This document shows, in pieces, positions 43,194 to 54,555 of a DNA stretch of 64,000 nucleotides. The notes beneath the pieces were generated by a model, which saw only the letters and a program-made list of their open reading frames with translations, searched no databases and was not told the DNA's origin. The stretch comes from Populus alba (Eukaryota > Streptophyta > Magnoliopsida > Malpighiales > Salicaceae): contig NC_133288.1 in the NCBI RefSeq assembly GCF_005239225.2, forward strand, positions 10,484,169-10,548,168, read 5' to 3'. The stretch's first letter is position 1. Every line of letters begins with the position of its first letter. The position numbers were made by a program, and so were the translations under genes.

Positions 43194-45059
43194 TCAACGA
43201 GCTGTGACAGGGCTGATGAGTCGAGTAAAATTTTCTGTTTCCATCCCAGATGTCCATCTTTCAAATGTCTCAGGAGATGACTGAGTGAGAACTGTGAGGT
43301 TAAAGACAATTTCTGCCATGCTTGGCCTTTCTGAAGACTGCTCCAGAGTGCACAACCTTGCCAAGGTTGCCAAGCTTAGAGCACTATCAATGGGATAAAA
43401 CCTCTCCAAGTAGGGATCCATCCACTTTCTTAGACTCTCTTCTCTTTTCTCTTCAATTTCCAAGACGGCTTTGATTTCCTTGCACAGCAGAACAATCTCG
43501 CCATTTTCTTTGGTTACCATGGCCTTCTTTCCAGAAAGCAATTGTAACAAAACAACTCCATAATCAAATACATCAACTTTAGGCATCAATGAGTCTGTGG
43601 CAGGTCTAGCCATTGAGAAATTTGCTATTTTCGCCCGAATTGTGGAATCGAGAAGAATATTAGTTGTTCGAATATCCTTGTGAACGATGCTTGGTTGAGT
43701 GTGTTCATGCATGTATTGCAGGCCATTGGCCACATCTAGTGCTACATGTAACCTTTGACTCCAAGTGAGGAAACCCGCAGAGCTTGAGGAAGTATCAGAG
43801 ATGGGATGCAACCACTTTTCCAGCGACCCATTTTCTGCATATTCATAGACCAAGAAGCGATTTCCTTCTCTGTCAAATCCAGATGACATCCCCATTAGTT
43901 TAACCAGACTTGCATGACTGACTTTCTGCAAAATCTTTAGTTCTTCTGTGACATCATCCTTGGTTTTCTTCACTGCCAAGACCCGGCCATTGATTTTGGC
44001 CCTATATACTGATCCTCCTATCTTATAATGTTCATTTAGATCCATCGTTCCCTCCATGATCTCTTTAACCTCATAAATGATCGGCTTGCCCAGATAGCCT
44101 GAAACCCCTGGAAGCAGCTTATCTGGTGTGATCTTTGCCTCAAAACTCTCCAGTTTTGTAAGTTCCTTTGTTTGATTGAGATCGCTGGTCTCCAAACAAG
44201 ATCCAGTGCGATCCAAAGCTTTAGTTCTCTTATATGAACAACGTTTATGGGCCAGAAAAGCAATCAAAAGGAAGATCAAAAGAGCGCTTGCAATGCTTGC
44301 AGCAACAATGAGGATCCAACGATTCCTGGATTCTCTTCTTTCAGGAGAGGGGTATTGCTGAGAGAGAACTGGCAAATGGGACACAGGGATCAATACCGGG
44401 AGATAGACTGCAGCAGTAAAGTTCACATAGTTGTTTTCAATCACAATGCTACGTTCAGAGGCATTAAGTTTAGCAGCAACTTTAGTGAGATCATCACTAG
44501 GTTGCCACACATAAGTAATGAGATAAGCAATTCCGCTCTCCAAATGAGTTTTTGAAGGGCACTTACAGAACAAAGGAAATATAACCTTGTCACCAGCATG
44601 CAAGAGGGTTCGAGTCAGACTGGGGTTCAAAGCTTCCACCTCTTGCCAACGGGTGAGGTTCTCAAATGAAGTAGTCGAAACCAAGTAGATGCTATCACCT
44701 TGCTGGATTTGGTAAGTGATATTGGCAAAAGATAGGTTACCGGTGCAACCACAAGGTTTAGGTACAAGCAAAAGTTGATTTGGAAATAATGGGATGTCCA
44801 CAGACTCCAGGTTGCTTGCAGCTGCTATTTCTTTACGAGTGACCCCAAATAGATCAGAAATGTTTCCGAGGTCCAAGAAATTTGGTGGCCGGGCAAGGTA
44901 AGTGAAATATGTAGAGCATGTGGTAGGTGAATCAACAGGACATGAAAAGTTTGAGGCAGGTGGTGCTTGTGAGGTGACATAGGTGGAGGAAAATAAAAGG
45001 ATCAAGAGAAGAAGAGCTTGTGTGGAAAAGAAGGGGAGCAAAGATATTGCCATGAACAT
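43194..45059 (-). CDS. NFP: LysM receptor-like pseudokinase, NFP/NFR5 type
   Basis: A single-exon gene of 621 residues on the minus strand, with ATG at 45059 and a second ATG two codons later. A signal peptide (about 1-30) is followed by the ectodomain start NFSCPVDSP typical of NFP/NFR5, three LysM modules with CGC at 103-105 and CKC at 165-167, and a membrane span at about 248-270. The kinase fold has AVKK at 362-365, HKD at 460-462 and NFS at 480-482 in place of DFG. Its activation segment is almost absent (ARPATDSLMPKVDVFDYG), a hallmark of NFP/NFR5. The C-terminus ends VTAR, also as in that family. NFP/NFR5 proteins perceive lipo-chitooligosaccharides (Nod and Myc factors) with an active LysM kinase partner. 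In a non-nodulating tree the expected role would be in mycorrhizal or related signalling (inference). It is convergent with the truncated LysM gene, 255 bases beyond that gene's kinase stub. Confidence 0.88.
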   Translation of the reverse strand: MFMAISLLPFFSTQALLLLILLFSSTYVTSQAPPASNFSCPVDSPTTCSTYFTYLARPPNFLDLGNISDLFGVTRKEIAAASNLESVDIPLFPNQLLLVPKPCGCTGNLSFANITYQIQQGDSIYLVSTTSFENLTRWQEVEALNPSLTRTLLHAGDKVIFPLFCKCPSKTHLESGIAYLITYVWQPSDDLTKVAAKLNASERSIVIENNYVNFTAAVYLPVLIPVSHLPVLSQQYPSPERRESRNRWILIVAASIASALLIFLLIAFLAHKRCSYKRTKALDRTGSCLETSDLNQTKELTKLESFEAKITPDKLLPGVSGYLGKPIIYEVKEIMEGTMDLNEHYKIGGSVYRAKINGRVLAVKKTKDDVTEELKILQKVSHASLVKLMGMSSGFDREGNRFLVYEYAENGSLEKWLHPISDTSSSSAGFLTWSQRLHVALDVANGLQYMHEHTQPSIVHKDIRTTNILLDSTIRAKIANFSMARPATDSLMPKVDVFDYGVVLLQLLSGKKAMVTKENGEIVLLCKEIKAVLEIEEKREESLRKWMDPYLERFYPIDSALSLATLARLCTLEQSSERPSMAEIVFNLTVLTQSSPETFERWTSGMETENFTRLISPVTAR

Positions 45060-46399
45060 AAGCTTGGATGATTCAGATTTTGAAAGAAGCTGTCAGATGA
45101 ACTAAATAAAAACGTAATTCGCCAAGTGTCGCTTAAGGTTGATAGAAAAGCTAATCATCATTGTTAGCCTGGAGGTTTTATTCTAATGAATACACAAGAG
45201 GCCTTGTCTTTAGCTTTGATTTGAATGATTCTCTTGGTTATCTTCTCCTTGATGTAGACATGATAAAAAATAAAAAAAATAAAACAATTTGGCCTAAAAT
45301 ACACATTATATTATTGGCTGACAAGTTAATACACCAAAAGGAATCAATCATGACAAAAGCCCATGGAAGTCAGAGGGCCAATGTTTAGTGAACAACTAAT
45401 TTGATGGCTCCTCTAGTCAGGAAGGATTGTTTGCACAGATGAATTTTAAAAACTTTTTCTCTACTGTAGCATCAGAGTCTGACTAATAAAGTAAGCTCTG
45501 TAGAATCAACTCAGCTGGTCTGTCCACAAAACTGCCTCCACGCTGCCTGAGTTGTCAGAAATATCCTATCAAGTTGGATTACATTTGTTGCAAAATAATC
45601 ACAACAGACAGCATAAAAAAGACACAGAGCGCAAACGAAAGGATTTTCCAGTCTGAAATTTGCGACCAAATCAAAGGATCAATTATCTCTTTCACATTTA
45701 TCCTTGAGTGGCTTGAGAAAGGGGAAGAGAGAGACGCACAGTATTCTCTCTTCCCTAAACTATCATAGCTTCAAAAATGCATGGAAGAATATGAATTCCA
45801 TTTTCTTTTTCAAAATGAAAGTGTGTTAATGGTAATAACCAAAGAAAAGTCAGTGTAGAGAAAACTCACGTGTGGCTCATTAGTTTACTGCTGGGAAGAA
45901 ACGAAGTTGTGCAAGAAGAGACTGAAATGCACCCAGTAACTGCTGTTCATAGTGGTTCTCTGCGGAAACTTCATCCCGATATCAATACAAAAGGAGGGGA
46001 AGGGGAAAAAATCAAAAAAGTTGAGTGCAGTGCCCTTGTTCAGCATAATAACAAAGCTCAAAAACGAGTGTCAGAATCAAGATTTACGCAGTCGCATTTG
46101 AATTGATCCAGTTGACTACAAGCAGTACCACAGGAATTAATGAGGAATGACCTGTTCGGGTCATTTCTGTTCATTTACCAGCAACTCATCTAGACATAAT
46201 CTATCAGGTAAAAAAAATTTCGAACTCCATTTGTTTTTGTAGTCACAAGGGAAGGATGATACACTAATAAATTCAAATCCAGATGAAGAGCAAAAGGAAG
46301 AAGGCATTTTTTTCCTATAATATTATGATATAATTGAATGCAAATATACGGTTTTTAAAGTGACCCCTGCTTATTTTCTTAATCCATAGCAAACACTAG
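45060..46399. other. Intergenic between NFP-like and PPR genes
   Basis: It holds the NFP-like promoter on the left and the PPR 3' UTR on the right. Open frames at 45161-45388, 45574-45768 and 45870-46106 (+) show no domain. No repeat was noticed. Confidence 0.4.
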
Positions 46400-48391
46400 C
46401 TAGTGGCCATTGCTCAACTTAAAACTGTTTGAATAGAGATTATAGATTTTTGCGAGATCCGCAGAGCTCACTGTCCATTTATGGCCATGCTGTTTAAGTG
46501 GAAGGACAGAATTTATTCCGTCGCAGCTTTCTTCTACAGTGGCAGCCTCTTTCAGCTTGCCTTCCCTCCAGAGACTCTTCACAAGCAAATCTTTTGTTGC
46601 AACATCAGGTAACAAATTTGAGTTCTTCATGTCTTCAAAAATCCTCCATGCAAGAGCAGCTCTATCACATTTGCAATAAGCTTGGATCAATACTTTGTAC
46701 ATGTAAGCATCTGGTTCTACATCGCTCTGCCGAACTATTGTTAACAGTTTCTGCACGGTTTTAATATCTCCTTGCGATGCAAAGTGATGCATCAATCCAG
46801 AAAATGTCTGAATATCTGGGCATATCCCACATAAAATCATCTCTTCAAGCACATCAATGGCATCAGAATCTCTCTTGCACTTGGTCAATGTTCGTATGAG
46901 AGATGAATACAAAAGCATCAGATTATATTTTGTTATGGGACCACAGAGTGCTCTGTCCTCGCGGAAGACCTTTAGAGCAGCATCGGCATTCTTTGAAATA
47001 CCACAGAAGTCAATAATCAATCTGATGGTGCTAAAAGGCAACCTCATTCCCTCACTTCTTATCTTGTTTATGAGTTGATCAACCAATTCAACCTTTCCAT
47101 GTTTCGCTAAAAGTGTCATCATCCGTTGTACTGTATAAACATCATGGGTGAATCCCGGCTGATAAGCAACCCAACAGAAGAAATCCCAAGCTGTTTCTGG
47201 TGAATTAATGTTTCTAAGAACTTTCCAAACCAACCGAGTGGTCCAAACAAATTTCGCATCCTCCAATGCGGACACCACATCAGGGCTCCATTTATTCAAG
47301 GCCTTAGCCAAAGCTCTGGGGTCCAACCATGGTTTCAACCGAACTTCATGTATGTCTGCAAAAGCACCACCATGGTTTTCATCCTCATCCTCATCCTCAT
47401 CCCCATCACCATCCTCATCCTCATCACCATCCTCATCAAAACTGATATCCCAACAATTGCTTATACTCTTTATTCTCTCGTCCGGAAACATTTCCTTGAG
47501 AAACTCTTCTGTCTCCTCAACGAACCCTGCCTCCTGCAAACACTGTAGGGCCTTACGCATGGCTCGGCCAGGAAACTTCCCATCAGCCCGCATTTCATCA
47601 AGCAAAGTTCTAACTCCATCAAACCGTTCCAAACCCACAAAACCTTCCACCAAAACCAAATACTGCTTTAAAGTTCGTTTAATCCTCATTAACGGCAATA
47701 CACTAAAAATTTCAATTGCTGGATCCAATTTCCCCGAATTAACAAGATGCTCAATCATAACTGTATATGTTCTAGAATTCGGAATTGCCCCTTCATGAAT
47801 CATCCTATAAAAAACCCTTACAGCATCACAATCCCTCCCCTTCTGAGCATACAAACCCATAACAATATTATATGACTCAGTACACACACGCTTATCACCG
47901 TTTCTATACTGCTTCCAAACATCTAAAACTGCCTCTAGATCTCCAGTGGCAGCATACCATTGCATAAGATTCATAAAACTAAAGCGAACATTACCATATT
48001 TCCCCTCATTAATTTCACCAATCAAAGCTTTCAGTTCCAAACCCCGCTGCCACCTGGCTAGCACCGTGGCCAGCGCATGGAGGGTACTTTGATGCAGGGA
48101 AAGATGCGCTGTATTATCTACTTTCTTTAATGAATCAACAAAAGAAAGAGCGGCATCAGCATTAGGAGCAGAACGCAGAGCCTGAGTGACCACAAAAGTG
48201 TCCAAAAGACGAGTATTGATGATGGTTTGGAGTGAATTGGGATTGTTTGAACGAAGAACAAGTCTAATTGAATTAATTAGCTCGGCACGGCGGAGGTAAT
48301 GGGTGAGCTTGTTAGGAAATGGGTCTCTAACAAAGTAGCGAATTTGATGGTTGAAGGGGATTATGGCACGCGAAAGACGAGTGATATTCAT
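46400..48391 (-). CDS. P-class pentatricopeptide repeat protein (At5g66631-like)
   Basis: A single-exon gene of 663 residues with ATG at 48391 on the minus strand. Degenerate 35-residue helix-pair repeats occupy about 135-300 (SYNIVMGLYAQKG, TYTVMIEHLVNSGKL) and about 390-620 (DVYTVQRMMTLLAKHGK, TFSGLMHHFASQGD, YKVLIQAYCKCDR). No E, DYW or SMR domain is seen. PPR proteins bind organelle RNA base by base for editing, splicing or stabilisation. The basic, hydrophobic start (MNITRLSRAIIPFNHQIRYF) fits a mitochondrial or plastid targeting peptide. A run of 21 almost pure Asp/Glu/Gly residues (about 319-339) separates the two repeat blocks; it is coded by a GAT/GAG-rich simple repeat. The At5g66631-like assignment is from remembered overall layout and is moderately sure. 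Confidence 0.85.
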   Translation of the reverse strand: MNITRLSRAIIPFNHQIRYFVRDPFPNKLTHYLRRAELINSIRLVLRSNNPNSLQTIINTRLLDTFVVTQALRSAPNADAALSFVDSLKKVDNTAHLSLHQSTLHALATVLARWQRGLELKALIGEINEGKYGNVRFSFMNLMQWYAATGDLEAVLDVWKQYRNGDKRVCTESYNIVMGLYAQKGRDCDAVRVFYRMIHEGAIPNSRTYTVMIEHLVNSGKLDPAIEIFSVLPLMRIKRTLKQYLVLVEGFVGLERFDGVRTLLDEMRADGKFPGRAMRKALQCLQEAGFVEETEEFLKEMFPDERIKSISNCWDISFDEDGDEDEDGDGDEDEDEDENHGGAFADIHEVRLKPWLDPRALAKALNKWSPDVVSALEDAKFVWTTRLVWKVLRNINSPETAWDFFCWVAYQPGFTHDVYTVQRMMTLLAKHGKVELVDQLINKIRSEGMRLPFSTIRLIIDFCGISKNADAALKVFREDRALCGPITKYNLMLLYSSLIRTLTKCKRDSDAIDVLEEMILCGICPDIQTFSGLMHHFASQGDIKTVQKLLTIVRQSDVEPDAYMYKVLIQAYCKCDRAALAWRIFEDMKNSNLLPDVATKDLLVKSLWREGKLKEAATVEESCDGINSVLPLKQHGHKWTVSSADLAKIYNLYSNSFKLSNGH

Positions 48392-50739
48392 TGCAAGTGT
48401 GTGAGATTTCAAGGAAAATGTGAACTGGAGTTCACTGTGTTAATATATCAAACATCTAGTGTGCATTAGTCGGAAACATAGAACGTCATGTTCTTGATGA
48501 AGAAACGGTTGTAGATTAGTGCTGGTTTTGGTTGTTAACTTAAAATAAATTCCCGCCAAGACTCGAGTTAAATAAAGGACCCTTTTCAAATGTTGTTGTG
48601 GTGAGGTGATACGTGATAGGGCTTAAACGACAGAGCATTTCGCAAATAGCAATTATGCAGTACAAGTCTAGTAATCGAGTGACTCGAGCCATGCACGGAT
48701 GCACCTCAGAGTCTGCTTTATTTTATGCAATAATAATAATAGTGAAAACAATAATAAAAAGAAAAAGAAACTTACCTTCTAGGGGGGGATGAACAAGGAT
48801 ATTCACTATTCATCCAGACTTTTTTTTCATTTTAGTCACCTCACTTTATTTATTTGCAATTTTACCATCCCAAATTATATAAATATGGTTTAATGTGTTG
48901 AGATTTCTTTCGCTTTGTGTCAAAAAATATTTCTATGATAAATTAGAGATAAATTTTACAAAATAGAATTTTTTGTTGTAATTAAAAAAAATAAAGAATA
49001 AAAACAATACCCCTTTTCATTTTGACTTGGAAAACTTCACTTTGATTCTTAAATTTTAGCTTATATATTATTTCATCCCTATTATTTTAGCATTTTATAT
49101 TTAGAATTCAAATTTTAATTTTTTTTTTCATGTTTCAGTTCCTAGATATTGAAAGAAAAGAGAAAAAGTCATCAAAAAAAAATAAAGAAAGAGAAAATAA
49201 TTAGCTAGCCATATTATAGCCACCACGAAAAGTAAACTTGGTTTTTTAACTTGGCTATCCTTTGGAAGGGTAATTCAATGGAGGTTGTATTTCTTTCTAA
49301 CCATACTAAAAAAAGGTAAATAGAAAGTCATAATTTTTTTTTTATTTATCTAACTTTTGCTTTTTAGAGTTATCAGAGAGTGTTTTTTTTGTTGAAAATG
49401 GATTTATTGATATTTCTATGGTGTTTTTGAGTATTTTCAAGTAAAAAAATAAGTTGAAGAATGAGTTTTGGGTGCTCCATAACCTATAAAGAATGAGGTA
49501 GTTGGGCTTTATAGACTAGTATAATAGATTTAAATCTAAGAAAAGATCTAAAATTGTTAAGATTGATTAACTCTTTAAAACTATGATAATAGGAGATTCA
49601 ATTGTTGGATCGGGCTCGGCTTCTTACAAATAATTCTACGAATAACTTTCTCTAAGATAGCCACTGTGTCATTTAATGGACCATCAGATCTTTCAAAATT
49701 GCATTTTGAGCACTAATTTTTCTGTATGATAATTCTTATTATTTTTTTATATTTTTTTGAATTTTATGTTTTAATTTTGATTTTTTTTGTTTATTTCGTT
49801 ATGTTTAATTTAACTTTAATTTTTCCTCTTCTATTTTATATAAATAAATTATATTTGCATTATTTATTTATAAAAAATGAAAAACATTTGTTCTTAACAA
49901 CTAGAACAAGATGGAAGATAAAATAAATGAAAATTTATAAATAAAAATGTATAAAATATAAAGAAAAACTAGAGTAAAATATTTATATTTTTATCTGTTT
50001 TTTATTATTATTAAGAAGGTTAGTTCATTGCTTTAGTATTTAATTAGTGTTAATAATTATTTTTTATTTTTCATTTGATATATTTTTTAAAAAAAAATTC
50101 TATCATATCCGAAAATGTAAATTTTTTTTTCTTATGTTAAAAATTAACATGAAAATCGTACATGTAACGTAGCATAATTGGTATAGTTGGAATGACTAGT
50201 AGTTGCGTGCAATCCTTTCAAATCATGCATATGAAAAATAGTCCTCCTAATGAGGACACTGTCCAACTGGACTCAGCATCCTACCATTTTTTTCTTTGAG
50301 TGTTTTTTATAGACTATTTCGTTTGTATTAACTTGAAACAAATTGAATGGTAGGTCTCTTTAATTTAGTATTGTTATAATGGTTATTTTTTAAAATATAT
50401 TTTGTTTTAAAATATATTAAAATAATAATTTTTTTATTTTTAAAAACTTATTTTTGATATATATATCAAAATAATTTAAAAACATTAAAAAAAAACTAAT
50501 TAAATTTTTAAAAAAAAAAAAAAAAAACAGTGTTAGCCTGTTCAAATCTGCATTGCTTCCGATGTAAACTCGCTCTTTATACCTCAGTGCCACCATCCTG
50601 GCAAGTCTACAAAGGAAATGAGCCTTCATAGACTGTATTCTTTGGATCAGTGGCTACCCATAACCATAAATAATACACCCTAAATAGTTAGCCTGTTCTT
50701 GAGCATTTAGATTGCTTAGCTTACAATCGTTCTCTTCTC
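48392..50739. other. AT-rich intergenic, no convincing gene
   Basis: The first ~150 bases are the PPR promoter. Further right are long A/T runs and poly-Phe/Leu frames (49726-49926). A short minus-strand peptide at 50540-50629 (AHFLCRLARMVALRYKERVY) has a less biased composition and could be an exon fragment, but I could not identify it. Confidence 0.35.
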
Positions 50740-51130
50740 AAAATATTTAGTATAATCTTGAGATGCTAAATATGGAATATTTAGTGTAGAACAATTATAA
50801 ACTAAGATGACTTGAAATGTTGTTTGAGCATTTGTAAATACAAAAGGCATTACTCTGAATCCATAGTCACCTTGAAAGGTTCTGAATCAGCTTCACTCAT
50901 TCATATTTATATCCAACTCTAATATCAATCTTAAAAAAAAAATGTGCCCAGCTAAGCTCATCTAGCAAATCATCAATGAGTGGAATTAGTAACTTAATGT
51001 CATTTAACTATCTAAAATCAACAAAAGCCTTCAAGCATTATCTTTCTTTTTAACAAGCAACATATGAAAGGCAAAAGGACTTTTGTTTAGTTGGATAATA
51101 CCATTCGTAAACAATTTAGAGGGTGTTTAG
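50740..51130 (-). pseudogene. Ty3/gypsy reverse transcriptase remnant
   Basis: Minus-strand translation in changing frames gives SPFAFHMLLVKKKD near 51115-51075, LIPLIDDLLDELS near 50985-50945, KIDIRVGYK near 50930-50905 and RVMPFVFTNAQTTFQ near 50850-50805. These are the successive RT motifs of gypsy elements. Stops are frequent. It belongs with the gag remnant on the same strand at 51900-53104. Confidence 0.65.
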
Positions 51131-51374
51131 GAATATAATAGCAGTTTCTTTTCAAAGCATTTTTTGCATGATCCTTAACTTTTAAGGAATTGCATGATCT
51201 CTCGATAGGTCATGAAACCTATCTACATTGCTTGGAAGCCACAACACAACAACTTGTTGTCTCTAGTCTCGACAGATTACACCAATTGAACGAAACAGGG
51301 TTCAAATAACAATTACTCTACATGACACTTTAATAAACAAAATGGACAGCCCTGCTCTCAAATTAATTCTCAAC

Positions 51375-51660
51375 AAGACAATTGTTGGACTCAAATGATT
51401 AGGTTGGTCCAACAGATTCAATTGTCGCTATCAACCTCGATGTCAAATTTGTGATCAACTAGGACATATCACAAAGACTTTTTCTCAACTCAATTCTAAT
51501 ACTGCAATAGTTCAGACATTCAATGTTATACATAAACCCTGGCTTCTTGATTCAAAAGCTTTGTATAACATTACAAGTGATCTTGTAAATCTGTCTACAC
51601 ACTCAATGTATGATGGCACTAACGAAGTAACTTTAGGTGATGGTTCAAGTTTGTAAGTTT
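51375..51660 (+). pseudogene. Ty1/copia gag-protease fragment
   Basis: Plus-strand translation shows a CCHC knuckle with the last Cys changed (CQICDQLGHITKTF), then the protease start WLLDSKALYNITSDL (copia: WLLDSGASxHxT; here Gly-Ala-Ser is Lys-Ala-Leu) and YDGTNEVTLGDG. The piece is about 280 bases long with no flanking copia sequence and appears to interrupt the gypsy remnant around it. Confidence 0.7.
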
Positions 51661-51899
51661 CTCGTACTAGTTCTTTATCCTACCATTTTTCAATATATGT
51701 TTAAAATTATTTTCTAACACACCCCCTTGAATAGACTTGAAACTTATACAGACTCAAACTATTTTGTACTTAATTTTTATCAAATAAATAAAAGTGATGA
51801 AATTCGAACTCATAACCACTTAGTCATCAAAACTCTAATATCATGTCAAATAACCAATTATACCCAATAGCTTAAACTATTAGATGAGATCTCAAGATA

Positions 51900-53104
51900 T
51901 GATTTATATTATTCTTTAACATATGATTTCAACTGCGTTCTCAAATGCTACCTTGGCCACCAACCTCTCAATCTCATCCTTCAAGACTATATGGTCTTAC
52001 ATTCATAGGTTTGGCATCTGATCATAAATGAATTTCATGATCATGTTTCCTAGTCAGAGGCAGCTAAGTATGTTTAGCAAACACATCAATTTATTTAGCT
52101 AACAAAACACAAATCTCATGATGATGATAGGCTTTGGTAACAAACTCCTTATGGCTTGTGTTTAAGAAAATTTGAGCTAAAAATATACAAATCTTAACTG
52201 TAAGGTTCTTAGAAACCTTATCTAGACATCATTAGTAATTTCACTTCATCAAAAATTCCCTTCAACTCAATCATTCTTCCTTCTTTCTTTAAAGAAAGAT
52301 TAATCTTAACAAAATCAAACAATATCACCCCTTACCCTCATACCAGAATCAACTAAGTCACCATCTCCATTTCCCTTATCCACATCACCAAACACATCAT
52401 TTCCCTTTTCTCGAGCTTTCATTGCATTCATCTCCCATACTAAAACAAACTTATTCTTTTTAACCATGGAAAAAATACTCTTCTTGCCATTTAGCTTCAT
52501 CAAAGACTTGATTTAAAGAAGTAGGTTTCAAGATTTTAAACTCTTTAAGTCCACTTATAAAACTAGAGATGAACTAAGCCTTTGATAAGTAAGGATTAAC
52601 ATCAAAATCATTAAAGATTAAGTTCTTCAAACTTTTTTATATAATCTTCAACATCCTTCTCTTGTGCAACTTTGTTAAATCTTCAACATCCTTCTCCTGT
52701 GTAAGTTTGTTAAACTCCTCTACCATATCATTTCTGCTACCAAACCTTCTACATATCTCTTCCTAATTTCCAACATCAGTCCCTACAACAAATCCTCAAA
52801 ACCAAATTTCAGCCTTTCCCTCTAAATACATGGAAGCAATCTCTATATATTAATTAATAGAAATAAAATTCATCTTGAAATTTTTCTTGCACTTACATAT
52901 CCACTCTAGGATTTTCACCATTAAATAATTGAAGATTAATCCTAGGTATAGAAACATTATAAGCAAACCTGGTGGATTCACGTAAGGACGAAGGATTCTC
53001 ATCATCTGTTCATGATGTGGGAATCAAGCCATCGCCTGAAGACTTGGATTTTGATTCCTGAACTAGTTCCTGCTCTGCTCCCTATGCTTTAATCATCATT
53101 ATAA
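51900..53104 (-). pseudogene. Ty3/gypsy gag remnant, larger part
   Basis: Read on the minus strand there are broken Gag-like segments (for example QYIEIASMYLEGKAEIWFE near 52850-52800, and FNKL / LTQEKDVED repeats near 52730-52670). A 44-base stretch around 'caacatccttctc-tgtg-aa-tttgttaaa' is duplicated in tandem at about 52645-52715. The small open frame at 52315-52503 lies within it. The gag start continues beyond the copia insertion, at 57820-57960. Confidence 0.5.
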
Positions 53105-53326
53105 TGTTACCAAATTAGGCAATATTGTATATATAGCAATAATTTATATTTATAGGATCTTTGTGGTTGGTAGAGCAATGTTAGGGGTTTTGAATGGTTT
53201 GATAGAGAAAATCATCCATGTAATTAATAATTAGGTTGTAAATAGGAAGAATTTTAAATATTTAAAGAGAGGCAAACCTCCATTGAGAGGCATTCAAACT
53301 GAAAACCAATTTCAATCTTTCTAACA
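53105..53326 (+). repeat. 5' LTR of the copia element
   Basis: 222 bases ending TCTAACA, directly followed by the PBS TGGTATCAGAGC at 53327-53338. Confidence 0.9.
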
Positions 53327-53338
53327 TGGTATCAGAGC
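53327..53338 (+). other. PBS (initiator-Met tRNA) of the copia element
   Basis: tggtatcagagc lies exactly next to the LTR end and is the standard copia primer site. Confidence 0.85.
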
Positions 53339-53512
53339 TCCTAGCTTAAATTTCTAGAGTTGTGAAAAATTATTATCTTGGTTTGTGGGCTGATTCAGTT
53401 CATTTTTTTGAAAGTTCTTCTGCTTGAGCTGAATTGTACCAACATCTTGTTTGTGGCATTAGTGTTTTCATTAATCTTGTTTATTTTTTGAGGTTGTTGT
53501 GGTTTCTTAGTC

Positions 53513-54330
53513 ATGTCAAAAGAGAGAACTTTCATTGTTCTCATGAATGGCAAGAATTACTCTTCTTGGGAATTTTAGTTTTGGATGTTTGTTAAAGGAA
53601 AAGAATTATGGAGTCATTTGGATGGATCCTTTATGGTTCCAACTGATCCTATAGAACTAGGATTTTAGGAAAGCAAGGATGCTAATGTTTTTTTATGGTT
53701 GTTGAGTTCTAGTAAACCTCATATGGTCAATAATCTTCGTTCCTTCAATACAACTAATGAAATGTGGGATTTACTTCGACGAATGTATCATCAAGATAAC
53801 TCTGCTCGAAAGTTCAAATTAGAGTTGGACATTGGAAATTATCACCAAAGGAATCAGACAATTAAGCAGTATTATTCAGGTTTCCTAAATTTATGGAGTG
53901 ATTATTTTGGGTTGGTGCGATCTAAGGTTCCAAATGAAGCATTGGGAGCAGTACAAGCGGTCCATAACAAAAGTAAATGAGACCAATTCTTAATGAAACT
54001 TCATCCAAAATTTAAGAGTGTACGCGCTAGTTTGATTAACCGCAAACCTATTCCAACCTTGGATGAGTGCTTGGGAGAGTTTCTGCGCAAGGAACAACAT
54101 CTTGCCTCATAACATGGCATTGCCCAAGACACTGTCAGTACTGAGATATTCAATATAAGCCTATGCAACTCAAGGAAAAGGTAGATTCAAATCCTCGCCA
54201 CAATGCTACAGTTGAAAGGAGTTTAGGCATATAGCAAAGAATTGCAGTAAGAAGTTCTGCAATTACTGCAAAAATGAAGGTCACATTATTAAGGATTGTC
54301 ATATACGACCTCAAAATTGATTTGCCCATG
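53513..54330 (+). pseudogene. copia gag
   Basis: The ATG at 53513 opens MSKERTFIVLMNGKNYSSWEF. The longest intact part is 53699-53980 (LRSFNTTNEMWDLLRRMYHQ, YYSGFLNLWSDY), the UBN2-type Gag fold of copia elements. It resumes at 53998 (LMKLHPKFKSVRASLINR). CCHC knuckle sequence follows near 54215-54300 (FCNYCKNEGHIIKDC). At least three stops interrupt it. Gag packages the element RNA. Confidence 0.8.
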
Positions 54331-54436
54331 CCTTGTATACTATTGACCAGTCCAATTTTATGACCACGCCTCTAAATCAACCAGCTATCCCGAGGTCTTC
54401 TTCTGCTCTTACACCAGAGCATGTCCAACAGATAAT

Positions 54437-54555
54437 AGTTTCCGCTCTTTCTACTCCTGGACTTCAAGGTAAGACATAACTACTCCCCTCTAATAGTTTT
54501 CGCTCTTTCTAATCCTGGACTTCAAGGTAAGACACAACTACTCCCCTCTCCTTAG
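54437..54555 (+). repeat. Tandem duplication inside copia gag-pro
   Basis: A ~60-base segment ('taatagtttycgctctttct' to 'aactactcccctct') is present twice in a row with few differences, just before the protease. Confidence 0.85.

Noticed and set aside
47208..47798. 196-codon plus-strand open frame, Ser/Pro-rich
   Set aside because: It is the antisense shadow of the PPR gene. The serine run is the complement of the acidic repeat.
48392..48412. Seven-codon extension of the PPR gene
   Set aside because: It starts at TTG. The ATG at 48391 is the first real start.
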